Under the pieces are notes generated by a model that worked only from the letters and a program-made list of their open reading frames with translations, searched no databases and had not been told where the DNA came from. Below, one piece after another: positions 16,138-22,908 of a stretch of 22,933 nucleotides of DNA. How positions within the stretch are numbered: position 1 is the stretch's first letter; each line of letters starts with the position of its first letter. The translations under genes and the position numbers were made by a program. Source of the stretch: CAZYWA01 sp964650975 [NCBI: uncultured bacterium] (GTDB lineage Bacteria; JADJOY01); contig CAZYWA010000057.1 of assembly GCA_964650975.1 (NCBI GenBank), forward strand, positions 1 through 22,933, read 5' to 3'.

Positions 16138-17619
16138 TTACCACGACATCCGCAGGAAGTGCCGGGCGTAGTGCATCGTGGTCCCCGCCTTGAGCGTCGA
16201 CTTGAGGCGCCGCCACGCGTACGAAGGCCGCAGATAGAACGCGCGATAAGCGCGGCGCTCGAGCTTCCGCAGCACGTTCCACGCGATGCCCGGGTGGTCG
16301 TAGAGCTGCGATCCGGGATCGTGCCGCACGTAGCTCTCCCAGTTGGTGGAGCGCAGGATGCCGTCGCGCTGGTACATCTCGTGGAGCGGCGTTCCGGGGT
16401 AAGGCATCGGCACCCGGAACGACGCCCAGTCGAGCGGCAGGTCGCTGGCGAATCGAATGGTCTTCCGCACCGTGGCCTCGGTGTCGCCGGGAAGACCGAG
16501 CAGGAAGAAGCCGAACGTCTCGATGCCGCCGCGGTGAAAAAGATCGACGGCGTGGCGTCCCTTGGCCGCGGTGGTGCCCTTGCGGATCTTGGACAGCACC
16601 GCGTCGTCGCCCGCCTCCAGACCGAACGCGACCTGCCAGCAACCGGCGCCGCGCAGCAAGCCCACCAGCTCCTCGTCGACCGCGTCGACGCGGATGCCGT
16701 TGTCGAGGCTCCACGGCAGATCGACGCGCGCGTCGATGAGCGCGCTGCACACCTCTTTCGCGCGCGCCAGCTTGTAGTTGAAGAGATCGTCGACGATGTG
16801 CACTTCGCGGAAGCCGTGCTCCGCCGCGTGCTGGAACTCGCGCACCACGCGTGCCGGGCTCTTGGCGCGCACGCGGCGATTCCCGACCTGGCAGAACGTG
16901 CAGCGGTAATGGCAACCGCGCGTGGTCTCGACGTTGGCGAACGGTGTGCGCCGCATGTAGATGTAGTTGAGGTGGCGCGCATAGGGCGCGAGGTCGTAGA
17001 GCTGCCACGCCGGCATCGGCAGGTCGTCGAGGTCCGCGACCGGCTCGGCGCCCGGCTGGATGGTCGCCACTCCGTCGCGGATCGTCCCGACTCCGGCGAT
17101 GCTCGCGGGATCCTCGCCCGCCACCAGCCGCTGGAGCGGCTCCTCGCCCTCGCCCACCACCACAGCTTCGGCGACGCCGGCCACGAGCGGCTCCTCGGGA
17201 ACCGCGCTCGCGTGCGGTCCGCCGAGCACCACGATTCCGCCCCACGCTTCCGCCCGAGCCCGCGCGCGGCGCGCCAGCTGACTGGTGCGCGGGTAGATCG
17301 CGGTCTGCGAGGTGAAGCCGATCACGGCGGGGCGTAGCGCATCGAGCGCCGTGTCGAGCGCCAGCTCGGGATCGGCGTGAAGGTCGAGATCGAGCACCTC
17401 GACCTGCGCGCCGATGTCGAGTAGCGGACCGCCGAGCGCCGCGAACCCCGCCATCGGCGCCACGTTGATCATCACCCGCGCCCGGGTGCGGCCGTAGGCC
17501 TGCTCCGCCATGGGCGGCTTCACGAGCAGCACCGGCGACCGCAATGCGGGCGCGGCGCGGCCACGCCCGTACGGGAATGGACTCGGCGCGGCGAGGCGCC
17601 CGAGCGGGGCGGGATTCAT
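16138..17619 (-). CDS. B12-binding-domain radical SAM protein, copy 2
   Basis: Protein of 493 residues, clearly paralogous to its downstream neighbour along the whole length. The cobalamin-binding-like domain spans about 28-175 (VLLVKPPMAEQAYGRTR, GFTSQTAIY, LGGPHASAVPEEPLV). The radical SAM cluster motif is CHYRCTFC (Cys236, Cys240, Cys243), followed by VHIVDDLFNYK and the FGFFLLGLPGDTE segment. It has an extra ~25-residue leader before the first strand. ATG at 17619 is supported by a GGAG about 6 nt upstream and by a perfect TATAAT box ending 31 nt upstream; an internal Met at residue 37 is a weaker alternative. The two genes look like a tandem duplication that has diverged, perhaps catalysing successive steps on related substrates. 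It is divergent from the diguanylate cyclase gene. Product unknown. Confidence 0.92.
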   Translation of the reverse strand: MNPAPLGRLAAPSPFPYGRGRAAPALRSPVLLVKPPMAEQAYGRTRARVMINVAPMAGFAALGGPLLDIGAQVEVLDLDLHADPELALDTALDALRPAVIGFTSQTAIYPRTSQLARRARARAEAWGGIVVLGGPHASAVPEEPLVAGVAEAVVVGEGEEPLQRLVAGEDPASIAGVGTIRDGVATIQPGAEPVADLDDLPMPAWQLYDLAPYARHLNYIYMRRTPFANVETTRGCHYRCTFCQVGNRRVRAKSPARVVREFQHAAEHGFREVHIVDDLFNYKLARAKEVCSALIDARVDLPWSLDNGIRVDAVDEELVGLLRGAGCWQVAFGLEAGDDAVLSKIRKGTTAAKGRHAVDLFHRGGIETFGFFLLGLPGDTEATVRKTIRFASDLPLDWASFRVPMPYPGTPLHEMYQRDGILRSTNWESYVRHDPGSQLYDHPGIAWNVLRKLERRAYRAFYLRPSYAWRRLKSTLKAGTTMHYARHFLRMSW

Positions 17620-17649
17620 GGAACTCCGGGCATCCGGGAGGGGTTGCGA

Positions 17650-17655
17650 ATTATA
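17650..17655 (-). promoter_or_regulatory. perfect -10 box (TATAAT) for the radical SAM operon
   Basis: The minus strand reads TATAAT here, an exact -10 consensus that is striking in sequence this GC-rich. It would place the transcription start near 17643 and give a leader of about 24 nt before the ATG at 17619. No good -35 hexamer is visible at 16-18 nt spacing (the best, TTCGCG, lies 19 nt away), so an activator or another sigma factor may be involved. Confidence 0.5.
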
Positions 17656-17827
17656 CGTGACGGCGCCGCTTCCTCGCGAAACGCCGTCCAGAGTCACGGC
17701 CGGGGCGGTCCTTGCACGCCGGCATCGGATCGCAGGATCATGGTTGATGCGGGTTTGTACGGGTCGCCGCTGCGGCCGTCTTCTTCCGCGGGGGATCCGC
17801 GCCATCGGCGAGCCAGGTCGAGCGAAG

Positions 17828-19696
17828 GTGTCGGGACTGGAAGCGGGGAGCGGCCGCGGCCCGTGGGGCCGGTTCGACCTGCGCCTCGTCCCCATGGCGC
17901 TGGCGATCTTCGGCGGCGCCGAAGCGGGGCATCTGCTCTCGTTTCCGGAGTCGTCGTTCGCCACCTGGTGGCCCCCGAACGGCATCCTCGCCGCGTTGCT
18001 GCTGCTCGAGCCGCGGGCGCGGTGGGCGGCGGTGCTGCTCGCGGCGCTGCCGCCCACTCTCGCCTCCGACCTGCTGCACCAGACCCCGGTGTGGGCGAGC
18101 TTGTCGTTCTGGCTGGGCGACTGCACCGAGGCGATGTGCGCGGCCTGGTTCTTCCGTCGGTGGATCTCTCGTTCGGCGGGCTTCGCGCGGATCTCGGACG
18201 TGCTCGGCTTCTGCGCGGTCACCACGCTGGTGGCCACGCCCATCGGGGGAGTCATCGGCAGCGCGACGCTTGCGCTCTTGCCCGGCGCGCGCTCGGCGGC
18301 CTCCGACTGGCTCTTGTGGTGGACCGCCGACGCCGTCGGCATGCTGGTGGCGGCGCCGCTGGTGCTCGCCTGGCGCGGTCCACTCGATCCCAAGGAACGA
18401 GCGCGGTGGCGTGCCGAGGGGCCAGTGGCGCTCGGCTGCCTGGCGCTCATCTGTCACGCGATCTTCTCGCTCCAGCACGACGCCGCGGCCCAGGCGCTGC
18501 AGATGCCATACCTGGTGCTGCCTTTCGTGATCTGGCCCGCGTTGCGGCTGCGGGTGCGAGGAGCGGCACTCGCGAGCGCCGTGGTGGCGGTGATCGCGAC
18601 CTGGCACACCATCCACGGACACGGTCCGTTCGTCGGGATCGGCAGATCGGTGACGCTGCAGGCCACGCTGCTGCAAGCGTTCCTGGTCGTGGTGGCCTGC
18701 ACCAGCCTGGCGCTCGGCGCGTCGGCCCGCGAGCGCGCGTCGAGCGAGTCGTTGCTCCGGAAGAGCGAGGAGGGCCTGCGGGAGCTCTTCGACAGCGTCC
18801 ACGATCTCATCCAGGCCACCTCTCTCGACGGCCGCTTCGAGCTGGTGAATCGCGCCTGGCTCGAGAACCTGAGATGGCCGGTGGAGGTGGTTCCTGAGCT
18901 CAAGCTCGACGACATCGTGCATCCCGACCATCGAAGCGGGCTGAGCGAGGCGGTGCACCGCGTCCTCACCGGCGAGGACGTGGGGATCATCGAATCGGTG
19001 TTCGTCACTCGCGACGGGCGTGAGATCGCGGTCGAGGGAAGGGCCACTTTCCAGAGCCATGCCGAGCGCCCGCCCGCGATCCGGTGGGTGTTCCGCGACG
19101 TGACCGCTCGCCGGCGGCTCGAAGCGCAGCGCGCCGAGGAAAGCCAGCGGCTGAAGCGCGCGTACCTGGACCTGGCGGAGATCGCGCTCACCGATCCGCT
19201 CACCGGGCTGCGCAACCGGCGTGCGTTCGAGGACGAGCTCGAGCGCGAGCTGCCCAGGTCCGAGCGCGCGGGAAGCCCGCTTTCGCTCCTGATCGTCGAC
19301 GTGGATCACTTCAAGGACTTCAACGACGCCTTCGGGCATCCGGCCGGCGACGAGGCACTGCGCACCGTGGCCCAGCTACTGCGCGACAACGCGCGCCGCT
19401 CCGATTCGGTGGCGCGGATCGGCGGCGAGGAGTTCGCGGTGATTCTCCCCGAGTCCGATGTCGAAGGAGCGCTGGCGCTGGCCGAGCGGTTCCGGCTCGC
19501 CGTGGAGCTGGCACCGTGGGCGCGTCGTCCGATCACGGTGAGCATCGGTGTCGCGACGCTGGGTCTGGGCGTCACCCGTCCCATGGATCTGATTCGAGAC
19601 GCCGATCGAGCGCTCTACCACTCGAAGGACCGCGGCCGGAACGTGGTGACGCACGCCGCCCGCGCCATGGCCAGCTCGACGGCTCCGCTGGCGTGA
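17828..19696 (+). CDS. MASE1-PAS-GGDEF membrane diguanylate cyclase
   Basis: Sensor diguanylate cyclase making cyclic di-GMP. From the GTG at 17828 it has 622 residues: a MASE1-type membrane sensor domain at about 15-300 (marker FATWWPPNGILAALLLLEPR, then several transmembrane helices), a PAS domain at about 312-435 (SVHDLIQATSLDGRFELVNRAW), a short coiled linker, and a GGDEF domain at about 453-610. The active site is GGEEF (532-536). An inhibitory I-site RxxD is present at Arg523-Asp526, so product feedback is expected. DPLTGLRNRR and DVDHFKDFND are intact, so the cyclase should be active. The start is uncertain: ATG at 17747 (AGGA upstream) would add 27 basic residues, and ATG at 17894 would cut into the first helix. 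The frame opens as far back as 17510 but that part overlaps the divergent gene. No output target is encoded nearby. Confidence 0.91.
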   Translation: MSGLEAGSGRGPWGRFDLRLVPMALAIFGGAEAGHLLSFPESSFATWWPPNGILAALLLLEPRARWAAVLLAALPPTLASDLLHQTPVWASLSFWLGDCTEAMCAAWFFRRWISRSAGFARISDVLGFCAVTTLVATPIGGVIGSATLALLPGARSAASDWLLWWTADAVGMLVAAPLVLAWRGPLDPKERARWRAEGPVALGCLALICHAIFSLQHDAAAQALQMPYLVLPFVIWPALRLRVRGAALASAVVAVIATWHTIHGHGPFVGIGRSVTLQATLLQAFLVVVACTSLALGASARERASSESLLRKSEEGLRELFDSVHDLIQATSLDGRFELVNRAWLENLRWPVEVVPELKLDDIVHPDHRSGLSEAVHRVLTGEDVGIIESVFVTRDGREIAVEGRATFQSHAERPPAIRWVFRDVTARRRLEAQRAEESQRLKRAYLDLAEIALTDPLTGLRNRRAFEDELERELPRSERAGSPLSLLIVDVDHFKDFNDAFGHPAGDEALRTVAQLLRDNARRSDSVARIGGEEFAVILPESDVEGALALAERFRLAVELAPWARRPITVSIGVATLGLGVTRPMDLIRDADRALYHSKDRGRNVVTHAARAMASSTAPLA

Positions 19697-19827
19697 GATT
19701 GGCCGGAGCGCCCGAATCGCGCGTAGGCTCGCGGCGTATGCCGGATCCCGGCCCCCAGTCGCGCGCCCACGCCTGAGCGCCTGGAAATCCTCGCGAAAAC
19801 AGCCGGGTCACGCCCGAGGGAGAACGA

Positions 19828-20772
19828 ATGATCGACGCGCCGAAGCCGAACCACGATGGGGTCGTGACGCTCGACGACCAGCGAACCCTCGGCTACGCCG
19901 AGTTCGGCGCGCCCGACGGAGACCCGGTGCTGTGGTTTCACGGCACACCGGGCGCGCGCCAGCAGCTCCCGCCGGACACCCATCGCGAGGCCGCGGCGCG
20001 CAATCTGCGCATCATCGGCATCGACCGGCCCGGGACCGGGAACTCGAGCCCCTACCTCTACGACGTGCTGATCGAGCTCGCGGTCGACATCGAGCGCTTC
20101 GCCGATCAGCTGGGTCTCGCCAAGTTCGCCGTCGTGGGACTCTCGGGCGGCGGCCCCTACGTGCTGGCCTGCGCGCACCAGCTTCCGGCTCGGATCCCGG
20201 TGGGCTGCGTGCTGGGCGGTCTTGGGCCTACCCGCGGCCACGAGGTGGCGCCTGGCTACACGCGGCTCTTGCCGCTCGCCGAGCCGGTGCTCGCGGTGCT
20301 GCGCGAGCCGCTCGCCGATCTCCTCAACGCGGCCATGAAGTCGCTCAAGCCGGTGGCCTCGCCCGGCTACGAGCTCTACGCGCGCTTCGGCCCGCGCACC
20401 GACCGGCCGTTGCTGCGCCGCCCCGAAATGAAGGCGATGTTCATCAACGATCTCTTGACCGCGATGGAGGGCGGTCTGCGCGCGCCGGTCTACGACGTGG
20501 TGCTGTTCGCGCGGCCGTGGGGATTCCTGCTCAAGAACATCAAGGTCCCGATCCACTTCTTCCAGGGTGACGCGGACCTGATCGTGCCCCCCTCGCACGG
20601 CGCGCATCAGGCGGGCCTGGTGCCGAATTCGACGCTCACGATCGTACCCAACGAGGGCCACTTCGCGGGCTTCGCGACCGTCGCGCGGGTGCTCGACCGG
20701 ATCCGCGAGAGCTGGCCCGAGCCGCAGGTTGCGCGGCCGCGCAAGGCGCGGCCGCGCGCCGCCTCTCGCTGA
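19828..20772 (+). CDS. alpha/beta hydrolase
   Basis: Hydrolase of 314 residues with a complete catalytic set: oxyanion segment FHGTPG (37-42), nucleophile elbow GLSGGG with Ser106, acid Asp250 in GDADLIVP, and His278 in NEGHFAGF. The IGIDRPGTGNSSP segment (63-75) is typical of the epoxide-hydrolase/proline-iminopeptidase-like branch, although the Ser nucleophile excludes an epoxide hydrolase. It probably hydrolyses a small ester or peptide-like substrate in the cytoplasm; no signal peptide is present. The ATG at 19828 has a strong GAGGGAGA ribosome-binding site. The protein ends in a basic ARPRKARPRAASR tail encoded by a repeated 12-bp palindrome, and the first copy of the structured repeat begins 18 nt after the stop codon, possibly protecting or terminating the transcript. 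Likely a single-gene unit. Confidence 0.92.
   Translation: MIDAPKPNHDGVVTLDDQRTLGYAEFGAPDGDPVLWFHGTPGARQQLPPDTHREAAARNLRIIGIDRPGTGNSSPYLYDVLIELAVDIERFADQLGLAKFAVVGLSGGGPYVLACAHQLPARIPVGCVLGGLGPTRGHEVAPGYTRLLPLAEPVLAVLREPLADLLNAAMKSLKPVASPGYELYARFGPRTDRPLLRRPEMKAMFINDLLTAMEGGLRAPVYDVVLFARPWGFLLKNIKVPIHFFQGDADLIVPPSHGAHQAGLVPNSTLTIVPNEGHFAGFATVARVLDRIRESWPEPQVARPRKARPRAASR
20731..20757. repeat. two copies of a 12-bp GC palindrome at the gene 3' end
   Basis: GCGCGGCCGCGC occurs at 20731-20742 and again at 20746-20757. Each is a perfect palindrome, and the copies can also pair with each other. They encode the basic tail of the alpha/beta hydrolase and sit just before its stop codon and the structured repeat. 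Confidence 0.8.
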
Positions 20773-20789
20773 AAGACACGTGCGATGTG

Positions 20790-20869
20790 CCGGACAGACG
20801 CGGTCCTTCGCGTCCGCAGCGATCGATTCCGATGTGACGCTTCGGCTGCGAGGGACCGCAGCCCTCCGG
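20790..20869. repeat. structured cloverleaf repeat, copy 1
   Basis: The element consists of contiguous hairpins: GACGCG/CGCGTC with loop GTCCTT (20797-20814), a central stem CGCAGCG/CGCTTCG with one mismatch (20815-20844), and GCTGCG/CGCAGC with loop AGGGAC (20845-20862). They are closed by CCGGA (20790-20794) with TCCGG (20865-20869). The left arm is 24 of 25 identical to that of copy 2, the right arm is identical, and the middle 22 nt differ. It fills most of the gap between the alpha/beta hydrolase and the Amidohydrolase_2 promoter. No protein-coding potential. Confidence 0.85.
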
Positions 20870-20901
20870 ATTCGTCCTCGCGCCGTGCGCCGGGCGCTGT
20901 G

Positions 20902-20917
20902 GTAGAACATGTTCTAC
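20902..20917. promoter_or_regulatory. perfect 16-bp palindrome, candidate TetR-type operator
   Basis: GTAGAACATGTTCTAC is a perfect palindrome 27-42 nt upstream of the Amidohydrolase_2 ATG, where the promoter must be. Its core fits the TnnAACnnGTTnnA pattern known for KstR, the mycobacterial TetR-type regulator of sterol catabolism, and is generally TetR-like in size. A further 8-bp palindrome ACCTAGGT follows at 20920-20927. The cognate regulator is not in this window; the only TetR gene here has differently built sites at its own promoter. Confidence 0.6.
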
Positions 20918-20943
20918 TCACCTAGGTCGAATGGAGTCGGGAC

Positions 20944-22134
20944 ATGAAGCGTCTGCTGCTCATCTCCTCGGATTGCCATGCGGGCCCGCCTCCGCCGGGC
21001 TATCGCGAATATCTCGACCCGCAATACCGCGAGGCCTACGACCAGGCGCTGCCCATCCAGCTCAAGATCACCGAGGAGCGCCAGAAGCGCACCCTCGCCG
21101 ACGGCTTCCTCGCCGAGTGGAAGCAGGGCGTGGTGGCCACCGGCACGCGCGGCGCCTGGGACTCGGCCGAGCGCAATCGACAGCTCGACGACGACGGCAT
21201 CGCCGGCGAGGTGATCTTCCCCGACGGCGTAACCGACCGGAACGCGCCACCCTTCGGCGCGGGTCTCGCGATGCCCACCGAGGGCGTGGTGCCCGAGCTG
21301 CAGTGGGCGGGTGCCCGTGCTCACAACCGCTGGATCGCCGAGTTCTGCGCGCAAGACCTCACGCGACGGGCGGGCCTCGCGGTGGTGCCGATGTTCTGGG
21401 ACGTCGACGAGGCGGTCCGCGAGATCCGCTGGGCCAAGGAGCACGGGCTACGCGGCATCCTGATCCCACCGCTCTTCGGATCGCACCCGCCGTTCCATGC
21501 CGCGTGCTACGAGCCGATCTGGAGCACCTGCGAAGAGCTCGACTTGGTGATCCACACCCACGGCGGTGGAGCGCCCGACTACGGCGACCACCTGGGCACG
21601 ATCGGCATTTACATCACCGAGTACGCATGGTGGTCGGCGCGCCCGGTGTGGTTCCTGATCTGGGGCGGCGTCTTCGAGCGCCACCCGCGGCTCAGGTTCG
21701 TGGTGACCGAGCTCGGCGCCAGCTGGGTGCCCGAGCTCAAGGCGCTCATGGATCAGCGCTTCGGCGACACCCACTTCAACAAGAAGCTGGCCGATTTCCG
21801 CAGCCACTTGAAGCTCAAGCCGAGCGAGTACTTCGACCGCAACGTTTGGGTGGGCGCCTCCGTCACCGCCCGCTCCGACATCGAGAACCGCGCCGCCATC
21901 GGCGTCGGCAACATGATGTGGGGCAGCGACTTCCCTCATCCGGAGGGGAGCTGGCCCGAGACCCGGCGCTTCCTGGACGAGTCGTTCCACGATCTACCGG
22001 AGCACGACGCCCGCACCATGCTCGGACTCAATGCCGCACAGGTCTACGGCTTTGAGCTGGCGAAGCTGGAGCCGCTGGTCGAGCGCATCGGACCCGAGCC
22101 GGAGAGCCTGAAGCTGGTGCCGGCGCGGCGCTGA
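20944..22134 (+). CDS. Amidohydrolase_2 (ACMSD-like TIM-barrel) metal-dependent hydrolase/decarboxylase
   Basis: Protein of 396 residues of the Amidohydrolase_2 family, which includes ACMSD and gamma-resorcylate-type decarboxylases and many uncharacterised catabolic enzymes. Metal-site candidates are SDCHAG (Asp10, His12; the usual HxH is DxH here), HTHGGG (His204, His206), TELGASWVPE (Glu256) and WGSDFPHPEG (Asp329, His332), the last being a hallmark of this family. Cytoplasmic, with no signal peptide. The ATG at 20944 has only a modest GGGA upstream. The 16-bp palindrome at 20902-20917 suggests substrate-induced expression, consistent with a catabolic role. It is convergent with the DUF4442 gene, 8 nt apart. 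Hydrolase versus non-oxidative decarboxylase cannot be decided from sequence alone; substrate unknown. Confidence 0.9.
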   Translation: MKRLLLISSDCHAGPPPPGYREYLDPQYREAYDQALPIQLKITEERQKRTLADGFLAEWKQGVVATGTRGAWDSAERNRQLDDDGIAGEVIFPDGVTDRNAPPFGAGLAMPTEGVVPELQWAGARAHNRWIAEFCAQDLTRRAGLAVVPMFWDVDEAVREIRWAKEHGLRGILIPPLFGSHPPFHAACYEPIWSTCEELDLVIHTHGGGAPDYGDHLGTIGIYITEYAWWSARPVWFLIWGGVFERHPRLRFVVTELGASWVPELKALMDQRFGDTHFNKKLADFRSHLKLKPSEYFDRNVWVGASVTARSDIENRAAIGVGNMMWGSDFPHPEGSWPETRRFLDESFHDLPEHDARTMLGLNAAQVYGFELAKLEPLVERIGPEPESLKLVPARR

Positions 22135-22142
22135 TCCGGCCT

Positions 22143-22658
22143 TCAGCTCTTCTTCGGCACCCAGGCCCACGTCATGGCGCAGCGGATGGGCTCGGCGCCG
22201 CTCTCGTCCTTCACCTCGACGGCGACCAGCACGTCGCCCTTGGGCTGCGAGCGCAGCGCGTCGATCTGCTCGGGCGTGAGCTTCGCCGCGGCGCGCAGGC
22301 CACCTTGTGCACGCCGCACGTAGTCGATCGACATCGATTTGAGCAGCGGCAGCTTGTCGTCGGGGACGTTCATCCCCACGGCGAATCCGGTCGCGGTCTC
22401 CGCGAGCAGCGCCATCGCCGCCGCATGGACGCCGCCGATGTGATTCTGGACCTTGGGCCGGTTGGCGAGCCGGATCACGACCAGCGTGGGCGTCACGACC
22501 TCGAAGTCGAGCCCCGCCGTCCCCGCAAATCGCACCGCGCGTCCCAGCGCCTTGGAGCGCGCCCACCGTCGCAGCGGCGCCGGGACACGATCGAGACTCG
22601 CCAGCGTTCTCGCCATGCGGTTGGGACGTTCCGGGGTGGTGCCGCTTGGTTCGCTCAT
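22143..22658 (-). CDS. DUF4442 hotdog-fold protein (putative acyl-CoA thioesterase)
   Basis: Protein of 171 residues with a hotdog-fold core of the DUF4442/PaaI-like type. The marker segment NRPKVQNHIGGVHAAAMALLAETATGF (about 67-93) contains the N-H-x-G-x-x-H helix cap and the acidic Glu near its end, as in acyl-CoA thioesterases. The second half (LPLLKSMSIDYVRRAQGGLRAAAKL) is the typical beta-strand region. It probably hydrolyses acyl-CoA or similar thioesters in the cytoplasm; activity is not proven for this family. The ATG at 22658 has a clear GAGGAC ribosome-binding site. The leader upstream contains a 13-bp hairpin (22691-22736), so expression might be controlled post-transcriptionally. 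It is convergent with the Amidohydrolase_2 gene. Confidence 0.87.
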   Translation of the reverse strand: MSEPSGTTPERPNRMARTLASLDRVPAPLRRWARSKALGRAVRFAGTAGLDFEVVTPTLVVIRLANRPKVQNHIGGVHAAAMALLAETATGFAVGMNVPDDKLPLLKSMSIDYVRRAQGGLRAAAKLTPEQIDALRSQPKGDVLVAVEVKDESGAEPIRCAMTWAWVPKKS

Positions 22659-22690
22659 CTCAGTCCTCGTTTGTGAGGAATTCCCTCGTC

Positions 22691-22736
22691 AGTCGGTTCG
22701 GGGAAGCTTCCACTCGCCGCCAACCCCGAACCGGCT
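22691..22736. repeat. long hairpin, 10-bp perfect inverted repeat (13-bp stem with G-U)
   Basis: CGGTTCGGGG (22694-22703) and CCCCGAACCG (22724-22733) are perfect inverted repeats. The stem extends to 13 pairs if read as plus-strand RNA (one G-U pair), with a 20-nt loop. It lies 33-78 nt upstream of the DUF4442 start and could be part of its leader or of an RNA on the plus strand. Confidence 0.7.
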
Positions 22737-22756
22737 GTTCGCGTGGATCTCGCGCC

Positions 22757-22772
22757 GGCGCCGAGAGGCGCC
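22757..22772. repeat. GGCGCC hairpin with GAGA (GNRA-type) tetraloop
   Basis: GGCGCC (22757-22762), GAGA and GGCGCC (22767-22772) form a 6-bp hairpin closed by a GNRA-type loop when read as plus-strand RNA. An alternative pairing of CGAGA (22762-22766) with TCTCG (22786-22790) competes with it. Confidence 0.5.
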
Positions 22773-22827
22773 CGCGCAGAGAGCGTCTCGGGGTGGGGCT
22801 CCTTCCTCCGAAGCGATCGCCTGCTGT

Positions 22828-22908
22828 TTGGAGGGACGCGGTCCCTCGCGTCCGCAGCGTCTGAACCAAGATGGACGTCTGCGGCTGCGAGGGACCGCAG
22901 CCCTCCGA
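22828..22908. repeat. structured cloverleaf repeat, copy 2
   Basis: The same architecture as copy 1 with a fuller closing stem. GGAGG (22830-22834) pairs with CCTCC (22902-22906), plus T-G and T-A pairs outside. Hairpin 1 is GACGCG/CGCGTC with loop GTCCCT (22835-22852). The central hairpin is CGCAGCGTC with GACG-T-CTGCG, with one bulged T (22853-22883). Hairpin 2 is GCTGCG/CGCAGC with loop AGGGAC (22884-22901). The three hairpins abut without unpaired junction bases. It lies in the gene-free right end of the window. Confidence 0.85.

Noticed and set aside
14367-16982. Very long minus-strand open frame (871 codons) across two radical SAM genes
   Set aside because: It reads the neighbouring frame of two well-supported enzymes, is extremely Arg/Ala-rich and shows no domain. 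In GC-rich DNA such shadow frames are expected.
19740-19752. GCCGG-ATC-CCGGC hairpin after the diguanylate cyclase, possible terminator
   Set aside because: The stem is only 5 bp and no U-tract follows.
20902-20917. Resemblance of the palindrome to LexA (SOS) boxes
   Set aside because: The Gram-positive type needs a 4-nt spacing between GAAC and GTTC; here it is 2 nt, and the downstream gene is not a repair gene.
22660-22869. Short overlapping open frames on both strands in the right-hand tail
   Set aside because: They have no ribosome-binding sites, are Arg-rich and coincide with strongly self-complementary non-coding sequence.
20790-22908. CRISPR array or insertion-sequence ends for the repeated element
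   Set aside because: There are only two copies about 2 kb apart with ordinary metabolic genes between them, no transposase, no spacer periodicity and no target-site duplication that I can see.
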